Shown here piece by piece: positions 20,141-33,292 of a stretch of DNA of 64,000 nt. The notes beneath the pieces are model-generated. The model was not told the origin of the DNA. It was given only the letters and a program-made list of their open reading frames with translations, and did not search any database. Numbering within the stretch: the stretch's first letter is position 1; each line of letters starts with the position of its first letter. Source of the stretch: Channallabes apus (Eukaryota; Chordata; Actinopteri; Siluriformes; Clariidae); NCBI GenBank assembly GCA_030522415.1, contig CM060118.1, positions 15,752,651-15,816,650 of the forward strand, in the 5' to 3' direction. The translations under genes and the position numbers were made by a program.

Positions 20141-21433
20141 GCTCTTAACAAGCAAAAACACGAACACTGGGTGAACAACAGTAACTCTGCTTCACACCAC
20201 ATCAGTGTGAATTATTTTCCTGAACAGCTCATCTCATTATAATTTATTCTTGACTTGTATTCAAACAAACTGACACACAGCTGCTGTGCATCACTCTGAC
20301 TACACTGTGCATAATTTCTTATCTCATTCTCTGTGAAGATGCTTATTGTGTAGATATTAGATATTGATCTGAACCTAATAAGCATACAGTTAGAATGTAA
20401 GCACCTTCCACACCGGTGTCCAACAGAGCTGATGCTCCATCGTCATCATCCCAACTGTTTAAAGCTGAAGGTAACTAAACACCTAGCGGAAAAAGACCTA
20501 AACAGAGCTGAAGACGTTCTGTCATTATCACCTCGACACCTTTCGCTTTGTGTTTTGTTTCTCTTAAGGAGGAAAAAAAAAACAAAAAAACATGCACCAT
20601 CATTAACAGGATTTAAACAGTGAATTTATGCAGACGGAAACATTTACAGCTTGAACAGTGGGCAGATAAAGACTCCAGAGAGATGCCGGGAATGTTGTTC
20701 TTGGCTAACGCGTTGCACCGATATTGGTTTATTTATGCCTGATTACAAAGCAATTTAAAACTCGAGACTTTAAGAGCCTTGCTTTGTTGAGAACCCGGGG
20801 AGGAAGACGCTTCAGGGAAAGACAGGGGCTGAAGGTTTGCGATGGATGATGAGTCTGGAAATTCTCTTAGCGAGTGGAGAATAACTCAACTGAAGGTTAA
20901 GGAGACCAACATTCTCGAGTAAGAATTCCAAGCTGAGGGGGCATGCCTTCCTTTATTTCACGAGATATCAATCCTGCATTGCTTTAACATTACGCACTGG
21001 TGTTCAGGTGGACACGTACCTGGTGGAAGGGTCTCCAGGCTCTGCGCTCTGCTGTCTGTGTTGCTGGATGCTTGATTTCTGCTCGAACTTGGGGCACCCC
21101 AGTCATCCTGTCAAAAAACACAAAAATACATGTCCTACTGTTTTATTCAACAACAGGTAACTTTACAAGCTGTGTGCCATATAATCATTTTAATATGTAA
21201 AAATAGAAAGGGCATGAATGCTATAATTAAGTCGCTAAATGTTCGGCATTCTCAGAGCCACATTCTGGCAACATCGTACATTTTCTGCATAATTCCGAGA
21301 AGCAGTCATTAGTGTACATGTAGTGTATTAGTGAATCCCAAAACATACAGAGGGATAAAGGAAAATGTCAGTAATGCTGCTACAGCTAATAACACAAACA
21401 ACACAAAGTCTGTAGTAGATTAATATGTCGAAG
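20141..21433. other. Unique intronic sequence, nothing recognised
   Basis: Short frames at 20432 and 21000 have no recognisable domains. A short A-rich patch lies near 20571-20590. Confidence 0.35.
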
Positions 21434-21672
21434 GGGCGTTCAAGTCAAACTGGGACTCGCGCTGAAATTTCTCAGGAAGTTAAACATCTGGTGCAAATGT
21501 TTTAAAGAAGGCCGTATGTCTGTGAATGACGATCCCGGGTGAGATGGTCGAACATTCAGCCTGATTGTTGAGAATCAGCGGATAACTTTGTCATTAACTT
21601 GCAACTGACTGAGAAACAAAGGGTTTTTTACTCTTATGTTCTGCACAATCGAAAGTCCTGGTTCAACGTAAA
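21434..21672 (+). mobile_element. Internally deleted mariner copy
   Basis: The left end GGGGCGTTCAAGTCAAACTG and the start of the transposase region (AAATGTTTTAAAGAAGGCCG, GTGAATGACGATCCCGGG, a HTH/linker block) are followed by TTCTGCACAATCGAAAGTCC and TGGTTCAACGTAAAC, the decayed right terminal repeat. Most of the transposase is gone. Confidence 0.7.
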
Positions 21673-22615
21673 CTTCCATAATCATAATAAATCACATTAT
21701 GTAGAGACAGTGACAGCAAAGACGAAATCTTTTTCTCTGGCAACGAAAAAAAAAAAAAAAAAATCACAATCTTTCTTCGACGTTAGCTTGAGGTAATCGA
21801 TATTTTCAGTTCGGCTACGTTAGGCAACATTACACTGCAAAGCCTGACCCAATTTCAGTGTCATTTAATTTGACTCGACAAATCATAATGATGTTACAAA
21901 TCTTAATATTTTTTGCATTTCCCTCAGAGTGATGAACTACAGGATTTAAATCAAGAAATAAACTATTTCTGTGACCCATGCAAACCCTAACTGTATAACA
22001 CCAAGACAGGGACAAAAAGCTCTGAAACTACAACAGCTTTAAAACACCATAAAACGAGAGTGCTTTTCACTCCCAAAAGGCCCTGGTCATGATCTAGTTA
22101 CATTATTGATTTAAAACACTCCCACAAAAGCCCAGCATTCAGCTCGGGGACAGGCACGCAAGAGCTACTGTGATTTGTTTGAGGCTCAGCCAGATGTGGC
22201 ATGCGCTCATCTTTTAGTAACTATATACGTGAACCTTGCTGTCGAGTATATACTGTACTGCAGTCTGCTTATAATAAGCTCATGTAAATGCATTCGAGTT
22301 AGCATGCCAGAAATATCTGCGTCTAGTTGACCCGGACCAGAAGTACGAGTTCTTGAAATGAAAGTGAAATATGGTACAGCTAGTATTCATCCTTCACAAA
22401 CTATTCTTTTTTTTTTTTCTTCATTATTTCATAACTTTGAGTAAGACCTATAGAAAAATTGTATTTTAAGCAGAGCCTCTGACTGATGCCCAGGTACAGA
22501 CATGTATTTAGCCAGTAGAGCCTTTTTGTCTTTGCATAATTTGGTTTCTGACTAGGTAGCATATTCATTCTCTTAATCAGGCACATATTCTCGCATTCTG
22601 TACAGCACTTAGACT
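21673..22615. other. Unique intronic sequence with A/T runs
   Basis: An A-run lies near 21746-21763 and a T-run near 22407-22419. Nothing else recognised. Confidence 0.35.
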
Positions 22616-22835
22616 GTTCAGGGTCACTGGAAGCTGATCCCAGGGGATCTACAGTAGGACTAGATGGGGTGTCAGTCCATCACAGGACAGACACTATCTC
22701 ACACACTATGGGCAATTTGGAAATGCCTCACTTGTACGTCTTGGGAGGAAACCCACCAAGCACAAGGAAAACATGCAAACTCCATGCATAGATAGCACAG
22801 AGCTAACCACAGGCGCGGATTCAAATTTATGCCAC
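22616..22835 (-). mobile_element. V-SINE-like repeat, minus orientation, diverged
   Basis: On plus it reads GTCAGTCCATCACAGGACAG, CACTATGGGCAATTTGGAA, TTGGGAGGAAACCCACC and AACATGCAAACTCCATGC, the reverse complement of the conserved central block and 3' section seen at 39588 and 54928. Confidence 0.75.
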
Positions 22836-24164
22836 AGGTGTTAACCTGGCTATAACATTCAATGCCTATTTATTTTCTATTTTGTGCCATCAGAAATTAA
22901 TGCCTGACCCTGCTGATCAGTCTCAATCTCTGATGACCTGTCGCCGAACAGGCTGTGTGAAAGCCACCGGGAGAAAAAGAGCGCTGCCAATGATCCATAC
23001 CAGAGAGTGTGATGGCTTAAAACATTTCCGGCCATTGGGTCGATTCATAATTCCCTGCAATCACACTAATCTAGAGCTCATTTGAAGTGAACCACCTTAA
23101 ACAGACTGGTTGTTTTGGTCCACGCCCATGAATAATTATGGTATCCTCATTTCCACAAATGAACCATGTTGGAAAGGAAAAGTAACCAGAAGATAATTTA
23201 GTTTCGTTAAGCACACCCAGAGTAATTCTGTATTCATGACTGAATTACTCTAGTTATGAGCAAGGAATAATAATAATAATAATATTGAATCATTCATCAC
23301 AAGTTTCGATTTAAAATAAGATATTAACATGCCTTCCTAAAATGCTGCCATTATATATATTTTTTAACAGTTGGTAATAGGTTTGTGGGGAGAGAAAAAA
23401 AAAAAGGAAGCACCACAATAGTCTTTAAAAAGTGCAATCACCATTAGCAGGGTCAAATGTGCTTTAATTTAACCGCACAGCAAAACAAACGCTGTTTAAT
23501 CCCTTTATTGCCAAGTGCAACACAGTGGAACAAAGCAAACCAGAGTGCTGCTTTTATCCGCGGCACACAGGATCCTGCATTTAGATGTATGCAAGAGCCA
23601 TAAAATACATGGCATGCAGAAAACCGGTTGCTCGCTGACTTTTAATAACAAGGTGTGCTACGAGTCAATTTATAATGATTTATCGAACACATTACATTGC
23701 AAAAGAGGGGCATAGATTTACAGAATTATCTTCCCTGAAACAGCTAATAGCCTCAGCCTGGTGAAGGGTGGAGAGCTGGGAATATCTGCTACTATGCATA
23801 AATGCAAAACAGCTGCTTCATCACTTTTGAGTTTCACTCTTGGTATATTTAATAATAATAATAATTATAATAATAAACATTTTTTTAAAAAGCTGATAAA
23901 TTTTCAGGTATGGTGTGCACAAGCTGTCTGAAACCAGAATGATGAAAGTTGGAAGAAGACCAAATTATGTTTAACTCGATTAAATCGATCACTGGGCGAT
24001 TTTCGATTCAGAATTGATTCACAATCAAGTCTATAATTAATAAAATCCTTAAGAATCTACCAAAGCTTTTGTTGAAACCAAGGACTGCTTGAATCTTCTG
24101 CAAATACTCGTGTTTTGTGAGAGGATGGCTTCTTTTTCTTTTGAGTTTAGGGGCAGATGTTGAA
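22836..24164. other. Unique intronic sequence, nothing recognised
   Basis: Small AAT repeats occur at 23265-23285 and near 23850-23875, and an A-run near 23395-23405. No exon or element recognised. Confidence 0.35.
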
Positions 24165-24315
24165 AGTTTGTGAATGAATGTGTACCCCCTTGTGCCCCAA
24201 GTCTCTTGGGATAGGCTCCAGGCCCCCCGCAACCCTGAATATAGGGCTAAGAGGTATAGACGATGAGTGAGTGAGTGAGTGAATGTGTGAGAGTGAGTGA
24301 GTGAATGAGTGCACT
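24165..24315 (+). mobile_element. V-SINE-like 3' end with (GAGT)n tail
   Basis: GTGTACCCCCTTGTGCCCCA, TTGGGATAGGCTCCAGGCCC, CCGCAACCCTGAATATAGGG and AGAGGTATAGACGATGAGTG lead into a GAGTGAGT tail (about 24262-24310). The head and central block are missing (5' truncation). Confidence 0.8.
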
Positions 24316-24439
24316 ACTGTTGCCTCATCAACATTACCTATGTGCATTCTGATGCTTTTCAGCTTAACACTCGCACCTGTCTAGTCATTCTCCCCCAACT
24401 GTATCATATATAAACTTTAAAAGCAATAGTGTATAATAT

Positions 24440-24645
24440 CCCAGGAGATCAGCAGTTTCTTAAGGTCTCAATCGAGCCCATCTGGCACCAACAACCATTC
24501 CACTGTCAAAATGCCCGAGTTGCCATTATTTTGGTCTTCGTTGTGAACTGAAGCTCTAATATCTGTATGTACATTATTTTGGGCACTGCACTGCTGCTGC
24601 TTGACGGACTGATTAAAAAAAACGGCATGAAACGTCTCTGCAAAA
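24440..24645 (-). mobile_element. Tc1-like family fragment (TTTATTAGGAACACC type)
   Basis: CAGGAGATCAGCAGTTTCTT, GCCCATCTGGCACCAACAAC, CATTCCACTGTC, TGAAGCTCTAATATCTGTAT and CACTGCACTGCTGCTGCTTG follow the reverse complement of the N-terminal region and 5' leader of this family. Same family as 12228, 57027 and 62630. Confidence 0.7.
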
Positions 24646-25079
24646 GTAATTATTACCACCTCCCTAAGATTAGCCAGAGACACACCAGCCCAAAGCACAT
24701 TAATGAGGTCTGCACTGACAGCACTGTGACAAGGTGGGTCTTTTTCTGGAAACACTTTAGAGAGCCCATTATATAGCACTGAGCAGGTTATACTGAATAA
24801 TCCTGAGCTTTGTTTAAACTGAAGAATGAATATAGTGCAAAAGTTTTAACAAAGAATTGATGACCGTATTATACAGCAATGTTTTTCATAATCCGGATTT
24901 TAGTAGCAGATAAAGTAAGTTTTTAAAAAAAGTAAATTCAGCCAGGAGAGGTCGACTTACAAATTTAATCATCTAGGTCACAAGGCGAGTACTGTAAACA
25001 AGGTAAAGGTGGTACTTTTGTTACATATTGCTCCAACAATCTAGTTAAATGCATTAATTAAGATTAGTGGTGATGCACT
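24646..25079. other. Unique intronic sequence, nothing recognised
   Basis: No recognisable element or coding signal. Confidence 0.35.
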
Positions 25080-25505
25080 CCATCAGCAAACGTCTATAGA
25101 CAGACACCTGACTATGACACTCATGTTTGCAGATTTAATTGTAATTTGCCATCATAAAATGTTCCACTTTTCTGGGAAAGGTTGTCCACTAGATTTTGCA
25201 ATGTGGCTGTGGGGATTTAGTGACGTCACCTTGTGAGAAGCTTTTCATTCCTGTCGATCCAAATGAAGTTTGGTGGGGTTGAAACCAGAGCTCTGTGAAA
25301 AGTCTTTCCATTTGAGTTTTTCTACACAAACCTTGAGCGAGCCTGGAACAGGTTTGGGTCGTGTAGTTCTTGTAAAAATACTAAACTGTAGTGCTACTGC
25401 ATATAAAGACTTTCTACACAATTGGGTGGTAAAGGTTTGGGGAAGAACTGCATATGCCGATAGGTTGCGAAGTTCAGGCATTTGGACGAGAATTGTATCA
25501 TTGTA
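25080..25505 (-). mobile_element. Degenerate Tc1-like copy (GTCCACATACTTTTGGCC family)
   Basis: ACACCTGACTATGACACTCA resembles the inner left end; TTGTCCACTAGATTTTGCAA with TGTGGCTGTGGGGATTTAG, then CCTGTCGATCCAAATGAAG, GGGGTTGAAACCAGAGCTCT and CCTGGAACAGGTTTGGG follow the family order. The minus strand retains QSSGFNPTKLHLD, a decayed form of SPDLNPIEHLWD. A TGACGTCA palindrome at 25221-25228 lies inside it. Confidence 0.55.
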
Positions 25506-25524
25506 TGACAGCTTTTCCACTATA

Positions 25525-27094
25525 CACTGTAAAAAAATTCTTGCTACTCCAACTAAAAAATTTCTAGTGACCTGTTGCATCTAAAATTTTTAGTTGGCTC
25601 AGTTTAAGTTGTGTAAACTATTTTGTTTTTGCTGTGCTGATTACCTCTAAATGTACACACAAATTGAAATAAAACATTATGTCAACTAAATGTTCTATGC
25701 TGAATAAACATGCCTAGTTAGGCCAACAAGCAGTCTCAAATTGAAATATAATGTGTCAATTAAATGTTCCAAGTTGACTGAAAGGTACATTTTGAATTGG
25801 AAATTATGCTTGCATAATTATAAAATTAACATCTTAAAGTTTACTTGAGTAGGTTATTCACTGTGGCCACATTTCAAATAACATGACACATTCTTCTAAA
25901 TTTGAATATTTTTTTAATGTAAACTTTAAACACCTGTTAAAGACTATCAACATTGATTAAGTGCAATCCAGCTACTCTTTCAACAAATAAACAACTGCTG
26001 CATTGTTATAACAAAATATGCAAATAACATTCCAAAATGCAAGAATGAAACTGTGCCCTTAACATTCATGTTACAAAGCTTACTAATATCACACTCAGTC
26101 AAAACAGTATACTGGATAAATAGACTTCTGCCTTGTAGAACAAAACATACTGATATTTCTCAGTAAAAACGTGCAGTGGCTTATTTGAAAATAAAATATT
26201 TACTTTAACTCAGAAATGGTTTAAGATAAAAAATAAATAAATAAATGTTGTGAAATAATTTTGCCAAGCTCCAAGATTGTTTGCAGATGCAGTAAGCACT
26301 GTTTCCTAGATATTCTCCCTAATACCTGAAATACAAAAAGAAAAATATATGAATAACTAATTAAGTAACCGTTTGTAGTTCAAAACCATTAAAAATCCTA
26401 GACAAAAGATGTCCGTTTAGCCATTATAACCGTTTTCAGACACTATAAGGTTAATGAATGATGAAGGAGTGAGAACATTAAGCTCCCTCAGTGGAGCACT
26501 AACGCGCTGTCTTTTTCAAATAGCATTTGAAATTATCAGTCATTAAGATGATTAAAATGTATGTAACGTAAGTAAACTTTAGCGGTTTCATAGATTAACA
26601 TTAATGTCAATGTACATACCATCTGAAAAAAAAATGCGTTAGGAGCTGAAACGAGTGCATTGCCAGATAACTACTGTAACACTCCAAATTATATACATAA
26701 ACACTCGAAAATATAATGTTCTAAAGCTTGCTGCTGGATAATATATATGTTATAAAGCTAAAATTGCTGATTACTTTGCAGGACAGTTAGTTTCCATGAA
26801 GTACTCACCATTTCGGGAGGAAATAGCGGGAAGTTCGAAAATTCTGGAAGAACGCTTTTGCGCATGCGCAGAGGTCCCTCTTGTTCGCCCAACATAAAAT
26901 TGTTTGTGTGCAGTTAAATGTTTCATGAACACAGTTACTGTATACTCGTTGCCTTGATGAAACTTTCGTAGTTGAGTAATGAAATTTATACAATCATTGA
27001 GAAAACATTTTTCTTTTTTGACACCAGCATTATATTAGCCCAACATATATTTCTTTTTTCCAACAACTATTTTCAGGATTTATTTTTTACAGTG
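25525..27094. mobile_element. CACTG-ended non-autonomous element, 1.57 kb
   Basis: It begins CACTGTAAAAAA (25525) and ends TTTTTTACAGTG (27094), a perfect 12-base inverted pair, each flanked by TA (25523-24 and 27095-96). The AT-rich interior repeats TCAACTAAATGTTC-like and TTGAAATAAAACATTATGTC blocks. CACTG ends suggest the EnSpm/CACTA group, though no transposase is recognisable and the boundary call rests on short ends. Confidence 0.5.
26805..26993 (-). promoter_or_regulatory. NRF1-like site and candidate first exon with splice donor
   Basis: A perfect palindromic TGCGCATGCGCA (26859-26870), a consensus NRF1 site, stands in a short GC-rich island inside the AT-rich CACTG element. About 50 bases downstream on the minus strand is ATG|GTGAGTAC, a strong splice donor at 26809/26808. 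This layout looks like a CpG-type promoter and first exon. A 62-codon minus frame spans it without recognisable domains. Confidence 0.35.
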
Positions 27095-29950
27095 TATTTT
27101 TCGGTTTGCTCGGTTCCATCAGTGCTTTCACATACCCGTGAGTTCCTGATTTTTTGGAAAGAAAATCATGCCTCATCTGAGCACACAGACTCATCCACTC
27201 AAACACAAAAAAATACGCCTATCCTAAACACCAAACCTACTGAACTGTCTGTCCCGGTTGACTTCCTCTACCGAGTCAAACTCTGGGATCTATAGACTTT
27301 TAAATACCTGAGGAAAAGGCTAGTAGATAATGAAAAGCTTTCTGCAAGACTCTAATGGACACAGAAAAAGCCATTGTAAATCCTTAATGGTTTAGATAAC
27401 CTATTTGAACCAGATGATCAAGACAAAGCCTGCCATTGATGGGGAAGGGGACGATTAACCGCTATTGGGGTTGAGTAGGTAAGAGTCTGTAAGCCAAAGT
27501 GTTTAACAAATTGTCTCCAGATTTTACAGGAAGGTTGAGAACAGAAAAGAGTTTCCATTTATAGGCATAAAGGAGAAGTAGCCAGCATTACAATACTTCA
27601 AGGCCATGCCAGGCAGTGAAGATGCAGGCCTCAGTTATACAAATAAATATATGTATTTTTTAAAAGCGCGACAGAGCGCACGAGAGGGAAATATAGTATG
27701 ATTTTTTTTTTTGGTAGAAAAGCTGAAGTCAACAATGAAAACCTTGTTCTGCATAAAGTCATCTTGAAAGATCATTACACTTTCTCATGACTGTAACTGA
27801 TAACAATGCATTCTGTGATAGTCAGGGGGTCTTGTTAATGATGCGGATGCACGAAGATGATGATACAAATCCTTCACCAAAACCCGAATCTTTAACATGA
27901 GTAAATGCAGTTTCTTCCTTCCTTGTGGAAGAGGAGCTTGCTTATACTTCAAGCTTCCAGTGTTGGTACGAGCCCTGCTTGTTCCTTAATGAACCCATCT
28001 GGATTGTGGGAAATAGTCGAGGGTGGCACTTAAGGCTGATTTATGGGGAAGCGTAATTCTCAGAGGCATACAGTCTTGCACACCTTGAAATTTTCAACTA
28101 CACATGGTGTCAAGCTGCAGTGCTGTGTATCAAGTGAACACTGACACTTCTACTACCCATCATTAAACTATTAGAAGCCAGGGTTGACCATGAATTCATC
28201 GAGAGGGATCGAGAAAACCTCGGGCAAAAAACACAAGGCGATGAGAGACACATTTCAATGCAGCGCTGCTGCCACAAATTATCCTCGAATGCGGTACGAA
28301 CAATAAAAATGTTGCTTCAGGACTTCGTCTGCTGTGTCGATTCTCTGGCCTACGTTGAAATCAGTAAACACTCTTCCTTCATCGTCAGCGCATTCTGGTT
28401 TGCATCCGGCATACCCGTGTGTAACGTGAATGGGCACCTTTGGAAAACAGAGCAGACCAGTTCAGATTCGGAAAGATGAACCTGACCGATGTCTGGTTGG
28501 ATACAATTGGTTTCCAAGTGACATGATGTGTCCAAACCTACAAACAAGCAAGAGCACATCTGGAAGTTCTTTTAACCTTATTGACGCAGAGGTGTTTACC
28601 ACTATAATAGTACAGGCTTGGCGGGGGGGGACATGGGGGCCAACATGCCAACAACAGGCCTTTTTTTTATTTTATTCTAATCTCATCCAAATGTACTGTA
28701 CTGTACTCTCCTAGGAAAATAATCACTTGCATTTAGTGTATTAATCTGCGTCTTAGTGGGTGGGGCTTTAAGGGAAAAATACCTAAAGTACATTAAGTTG
28801 TATTCCTGTCGATAATAGCAGGTTTATTCGCTGAATGTTTCTATTAACCATGGTTGGTTTAAGGCTTGTAAAGGACATGTTAATAGGAATTTAACTGTCT
28901 TGTTCATTCATTATGATTCTTTGACAGTTAACATTATTCAAACTAGCTGGCTAGCTCCTGTTCTGTACAAAGGACCTGTGTGATGAAAACAGACTTTCTA
29001 TAGGAAGTTATTTGTATATATTTAGATATATTTTAAATAATTTTTCTTAAATTCAGTCTGTTCAAACTTTTTCTATTGTTAAGTAATCGGTAGTGGCTGT
29101 TATGTGTGTGCAATAAATACATGGTGCTCTCTCAACACTCTCATTGTTTTACTTGCCCTTTACATGGGAATTACCAACCAGACGTCTGGTGTTGCATGAG
29201 ATAATAAGTAACGTGTGCACACAAAACCTCTTCCATCCTCTTGCCATCTTGCCTGAAAGAAATTTCTAGGGGAAACACTGCAACGTTATAGCTATTTCTG
29301 GTTTCCGCATCACGGCCCACAGGCATACTGATATAATACATAACCTCACATCTCTAATAAGGGAAGAAACCCTACAGAACGTTAAGTACATAATTCCAAG
29401 ACGCATTCAGCGGTGTGAGCACCAGCATTTGAAATGAGGTTTGTGAGTTTCCTGTGCTTCCTAAGCTCACATCTCTTTGCAGTGCTTCACACACACACAT
29501 AAAGTGCAATCTATGCGAAGAGAAAAGCCGAAAGCCGAGAATAGCATAGGAACCTCATCTGTCTTCAGATGCCAGGACAGCGAGATCTCTCCAATGCTGC
29601 TGAGCATAATTCAGTCGTCTTCAAGAGCAATCATTTCGAATTTATTCTAACAGAGGGTGCTCGAATATTCATTTTTTTATTGGTCGGACGGTTATTCTGA
29701 GAAGTACTTAACTAGTTGGTCTTTGCCACTGCTAAAGTAAAAACATTACTATATTTAGACTATTGATTTAATAATAAATATCAGTGAAAGCTTTTTATGA
29801 TGAGAGAATTTAATGTACAGCTGAATACCGGCTACAAATGACATCAGCTTTAACGCTTCTTTAGACGTCTACATCACTAGCCATGTATTTGCGCCGGTGT
29901 GAACCCTTTCCATCCTTTGTGGAAGTTGATGGTCTCCTACTGTGCTGCAG
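27095..29950. other. Unique intronic sequence, nothing recognised
   Basis: In 2.8 kb I found no transposon end, exon or RNA. A G-run lies near 28622-28638. Short frames (28258, 28430) are not recognisable. Confidence 0.35.
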
Positions 29951-30090
29951 ATGGTTTACGGAGAGGACACCATTGACAAGAGCAAAGTGCACAGACGCAT
30001 ACAGAGGTTTAAAGAATGGAAAACCAGCACTGAACAATGCAGTGGGAGACCACCAAGTGCGACACATAGGATTCAAGAATTGTGTTCAAC
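29951..30090 (+). mobile_element. Mariner-type transposase N-terminal scrap
   Basis: From the ATG at 29951 the plus strand encodes a VYGEDTIDKSKVHRRIQRFK-like segment with STEQCSGRPPSA, the second helix-turn-helix and linker of mariner transposases. In-frame stops follow soon after. It differs from the other mariner family in the window. Confidence 0.55.
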
Positions 30091-30164
30091 GATGGCGCAA
30101 ATGCATGGTTTGTGATGAAGTCTATGTTCAGTAGTAGCTTTGTTTAGTGGAACACTTTGTTTAG

Positions 30165-30410
30165 CAGGAGTTGGGCTTTCAGGGAACTCTCAATGCTTCA
30201 GCATACCAAGACCATTTGGACAGTTTTGTGCTACCAACTTTGAGGGAACGGTTTGGGGACAGCCTCTTCCTGTTCCAACATAACTGCACAGCAGTGCACA
30301 AAGCAAGGTCCATGAAGATATGGATGAGTGAGTGGGATGTGAAAGGATTTGACTGGCCTGCTGGGAGTCCTAACCTCAACCCGACAGAACACCTTTGGGA
30401 TGAATTACAG
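30165..30410 (+). pseudogene. Tc1-like transposase C-terminal remnant with Asp-to-Asn change
   Basis: The frame reads GFQGTLNASAYQDHLDSF, RERFGDSLFLFQHNCTAVHK and DWPAGSPNLNPTEHLWDELQ. The family second catalytic residue, normally FQHD, is Asn here; the Glu block (PTEHLWDEL) remains. The copy is cut off by a (CA)n(TA)n microsatellite after 30410. Confidence 0.8.
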
Positions 30411-30418
30411 TGCTTATA

Positions 30419-30457
30419 TACACACACACACACATATACATACTGTATACACACACA

Positions 30458-30527
<70 letters not shown>

Positions 30528-30529
30528 TA
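30419..30529. repeat. Compound (CA)n-(TA)n-(CA)n microsatellite
   Basis: CA units, a CATATACATACTG interruption, then a TA run of about 50 bases and CA again. It separates two Tc1-like elements. Confidence 0.95.
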
Positions 30530-30647
30530 TACAGTGCTTGAAAGTATGTGAACCCCTCGAGCAGTTTAGATGTTTTTATTGTTTTATGTATGAAATGTCA
30601 GATATATGTTTATCAATTGCATGTACTTGTTTAGTGGGACTTGTGTA

Positions 30648-30833
30648 AATACATTTACATTTAATGTATTTAAATGCGACTTACATTTTTATCTCATTAT
30701 ACATCTGAGCAGTTGAGGGTTAAGGGCCTTGCTCAAGGGCCCAACAGGGGCAACTTGGTGGTTGTGGGGTTTGAACCTGGGATCTTCCGAACCGTAGTCC
30801 AATGCCTTAACCACTGAGCTACCCCTGGCCCCA
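30648..30833 (-). mobile_element. tRNA-derived SINE inserted in a Tc1-like element
   Basis: On the minus strand it begins GGCCAGGGGTAGCTCAGTGG (A-box-like) with TTAAGGCATTGGACT, then a B-box-like GGTTCAAACCCC, and later CTTGAGCAAGGCCCTTAACC and a TAAGTCGC tail. The same family is at 63000-63232 on the plus strand. Target duplications could not be defined by eye. Confidence 0.8.
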
Positions 30834-31017
30834 AAACCCAAAAACTACATGAAACATGGACTTAGTGTATGTGCAAAAGTAAGTGAACCCCAGCTGCACT
30901 GGTTAAGTCAAGCAGGTAACAGACTCATGTGAAACACATTTGGGTGCTTAATTAATCATTTAAGCAGACCAATGAAATGAGACATCCTTGGGAAAGGATT
31001 CTGCCTGCACTAATTAA

Positions 31018-32088
<1,071 letters not shown>

Positions 32089-32313
32089 TACAAGGGTTCA
32101 CATACTTTTGCACATGAGAAATTTTCAGTTTTTGTGAAATGAACCGCCTTTGTTAAATTAAATAATGAAAATATATCTCTTTTCATGTGTGTCCATTATT
32201 TGGAAGGTGTGCTTTGCACATTGGAATTTGGATGTATGTGTAATAAGATTCTTTTAATGTTTTTTACAGAAACAGTTACCATGTCTGGAGGGTTCACAAA
32301 CTTTCAAGCAGCA

Positions 32314-32363
32314 TACATATACATACATATATACATACACATACACACACACACATATATACA
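32314..32363. repeat. Short (CATA)n/(CA)n microsatellite
   Basis: ACATATACATACATATATAC followed by CA units directly abuts the right end of the Tc1-like element. Confidence 0.85.
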
Positions 32364-32364
32364 T

Positions 32365-33292
32365 ATTGTTGAATACTGCGATAACGATATTTCTTGCGAT
32401 ATAACATTTCCCTAGAGAAATGCATTTTTTTATTATTATTATTGCCTTTTTTTATTATTATTTATTTATATGTAATGATCATACTAAAATAAACAGGTAA
32501 TAGATATTCGTCTGATGTAATTAAATCTAATTCAGGCTAAAAAGAAATTATATTTCAAGGAAGTTGCAAATATTTAGACTTCAAAACACTATGAATGACT
32601 TAAAACCCTCAGCAGATATTCTGACTTCTGGTTTGCTGTTACTATAAACCTGCCAACACAATATGAATTACTTTCAAACATTACTTTTTATTTACGTGCA
32701 ACCATACACTCATCAATAGTGTCTTAAAACAAGAGCATCTTTTAAACTAAATTTTCTCTTTGGCTTGCCTGTTTTTTTGTTTTGTTTGTTTTTTTTTTTA
32801 AATAAAAAGAAATATTATTAAACAAAAATTGAATTAAAACATACTATTTGTCTCACACACACGCGCTCCGCGACCGGCACTAGGACCCAGAAGTAATGCG
32901 GGCGAGAACCCGGAAGTATAAGAGGAGTAAACAAACCACCGCATAGAGCTTAGTCACGCATGTCGGTGCAGATTGTTTACTTTCTGATTCGAGTGTGTGT
33001 TTATAGGATGCGGGTTAAATGTGTGTTTTTTCATTGCTCCCCTTCTGTGAGAGTCCTTAAACTAATTTGCGTGGTTATCCTGCCTACTTACTTGCTTCCG
33101 CGTTTGGGTTTACCATCCATGCTACAAATATATATATAAATAAAGCGGGTATAAACATAGTAAGGGCCCATCTGATTGGTCAAATTTGGACACAAATGCT
33201 TGGCACATAAAGTATTTATCGCAACTCTTTGCGATATGGTTATCGCGCATGCCATTATCGCGATAACGATATTTTTTCGATATATCGTGCAG
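32365..33292 (-). mobile_element. hAT-like non-autonomous element
   Basis: The right end has GCGATAACGATATTTTTTCG and ATATCGTGCAGCA; the left has ACTGCGATAACGATATTTC. The interior at about 32865-33120 (GACCGGCACTAGGACC, GTGGTTATCCTGCCTAC, CCGCGTTTGGGTTTACC) matches, in reverse, the interior of the hAT-like element at 45880-46813. No long coding frame remains. Exact ends and target duplication are uncertain. Confidence 0.5.

Noticed and set aside
24258..24315. GAGT repeats at 24262 and 55218 as CRISPR-like or satellite arrays
   Set aside because: They are the tandem tails of SINE copies, and the organism is a vertebrate.
25221..25228. TGACGTCA as a CREB-responsive element
   Set aside because: It lies in a degenerate Tc1 copy and a single 8-mer is expected by chance at this scale.
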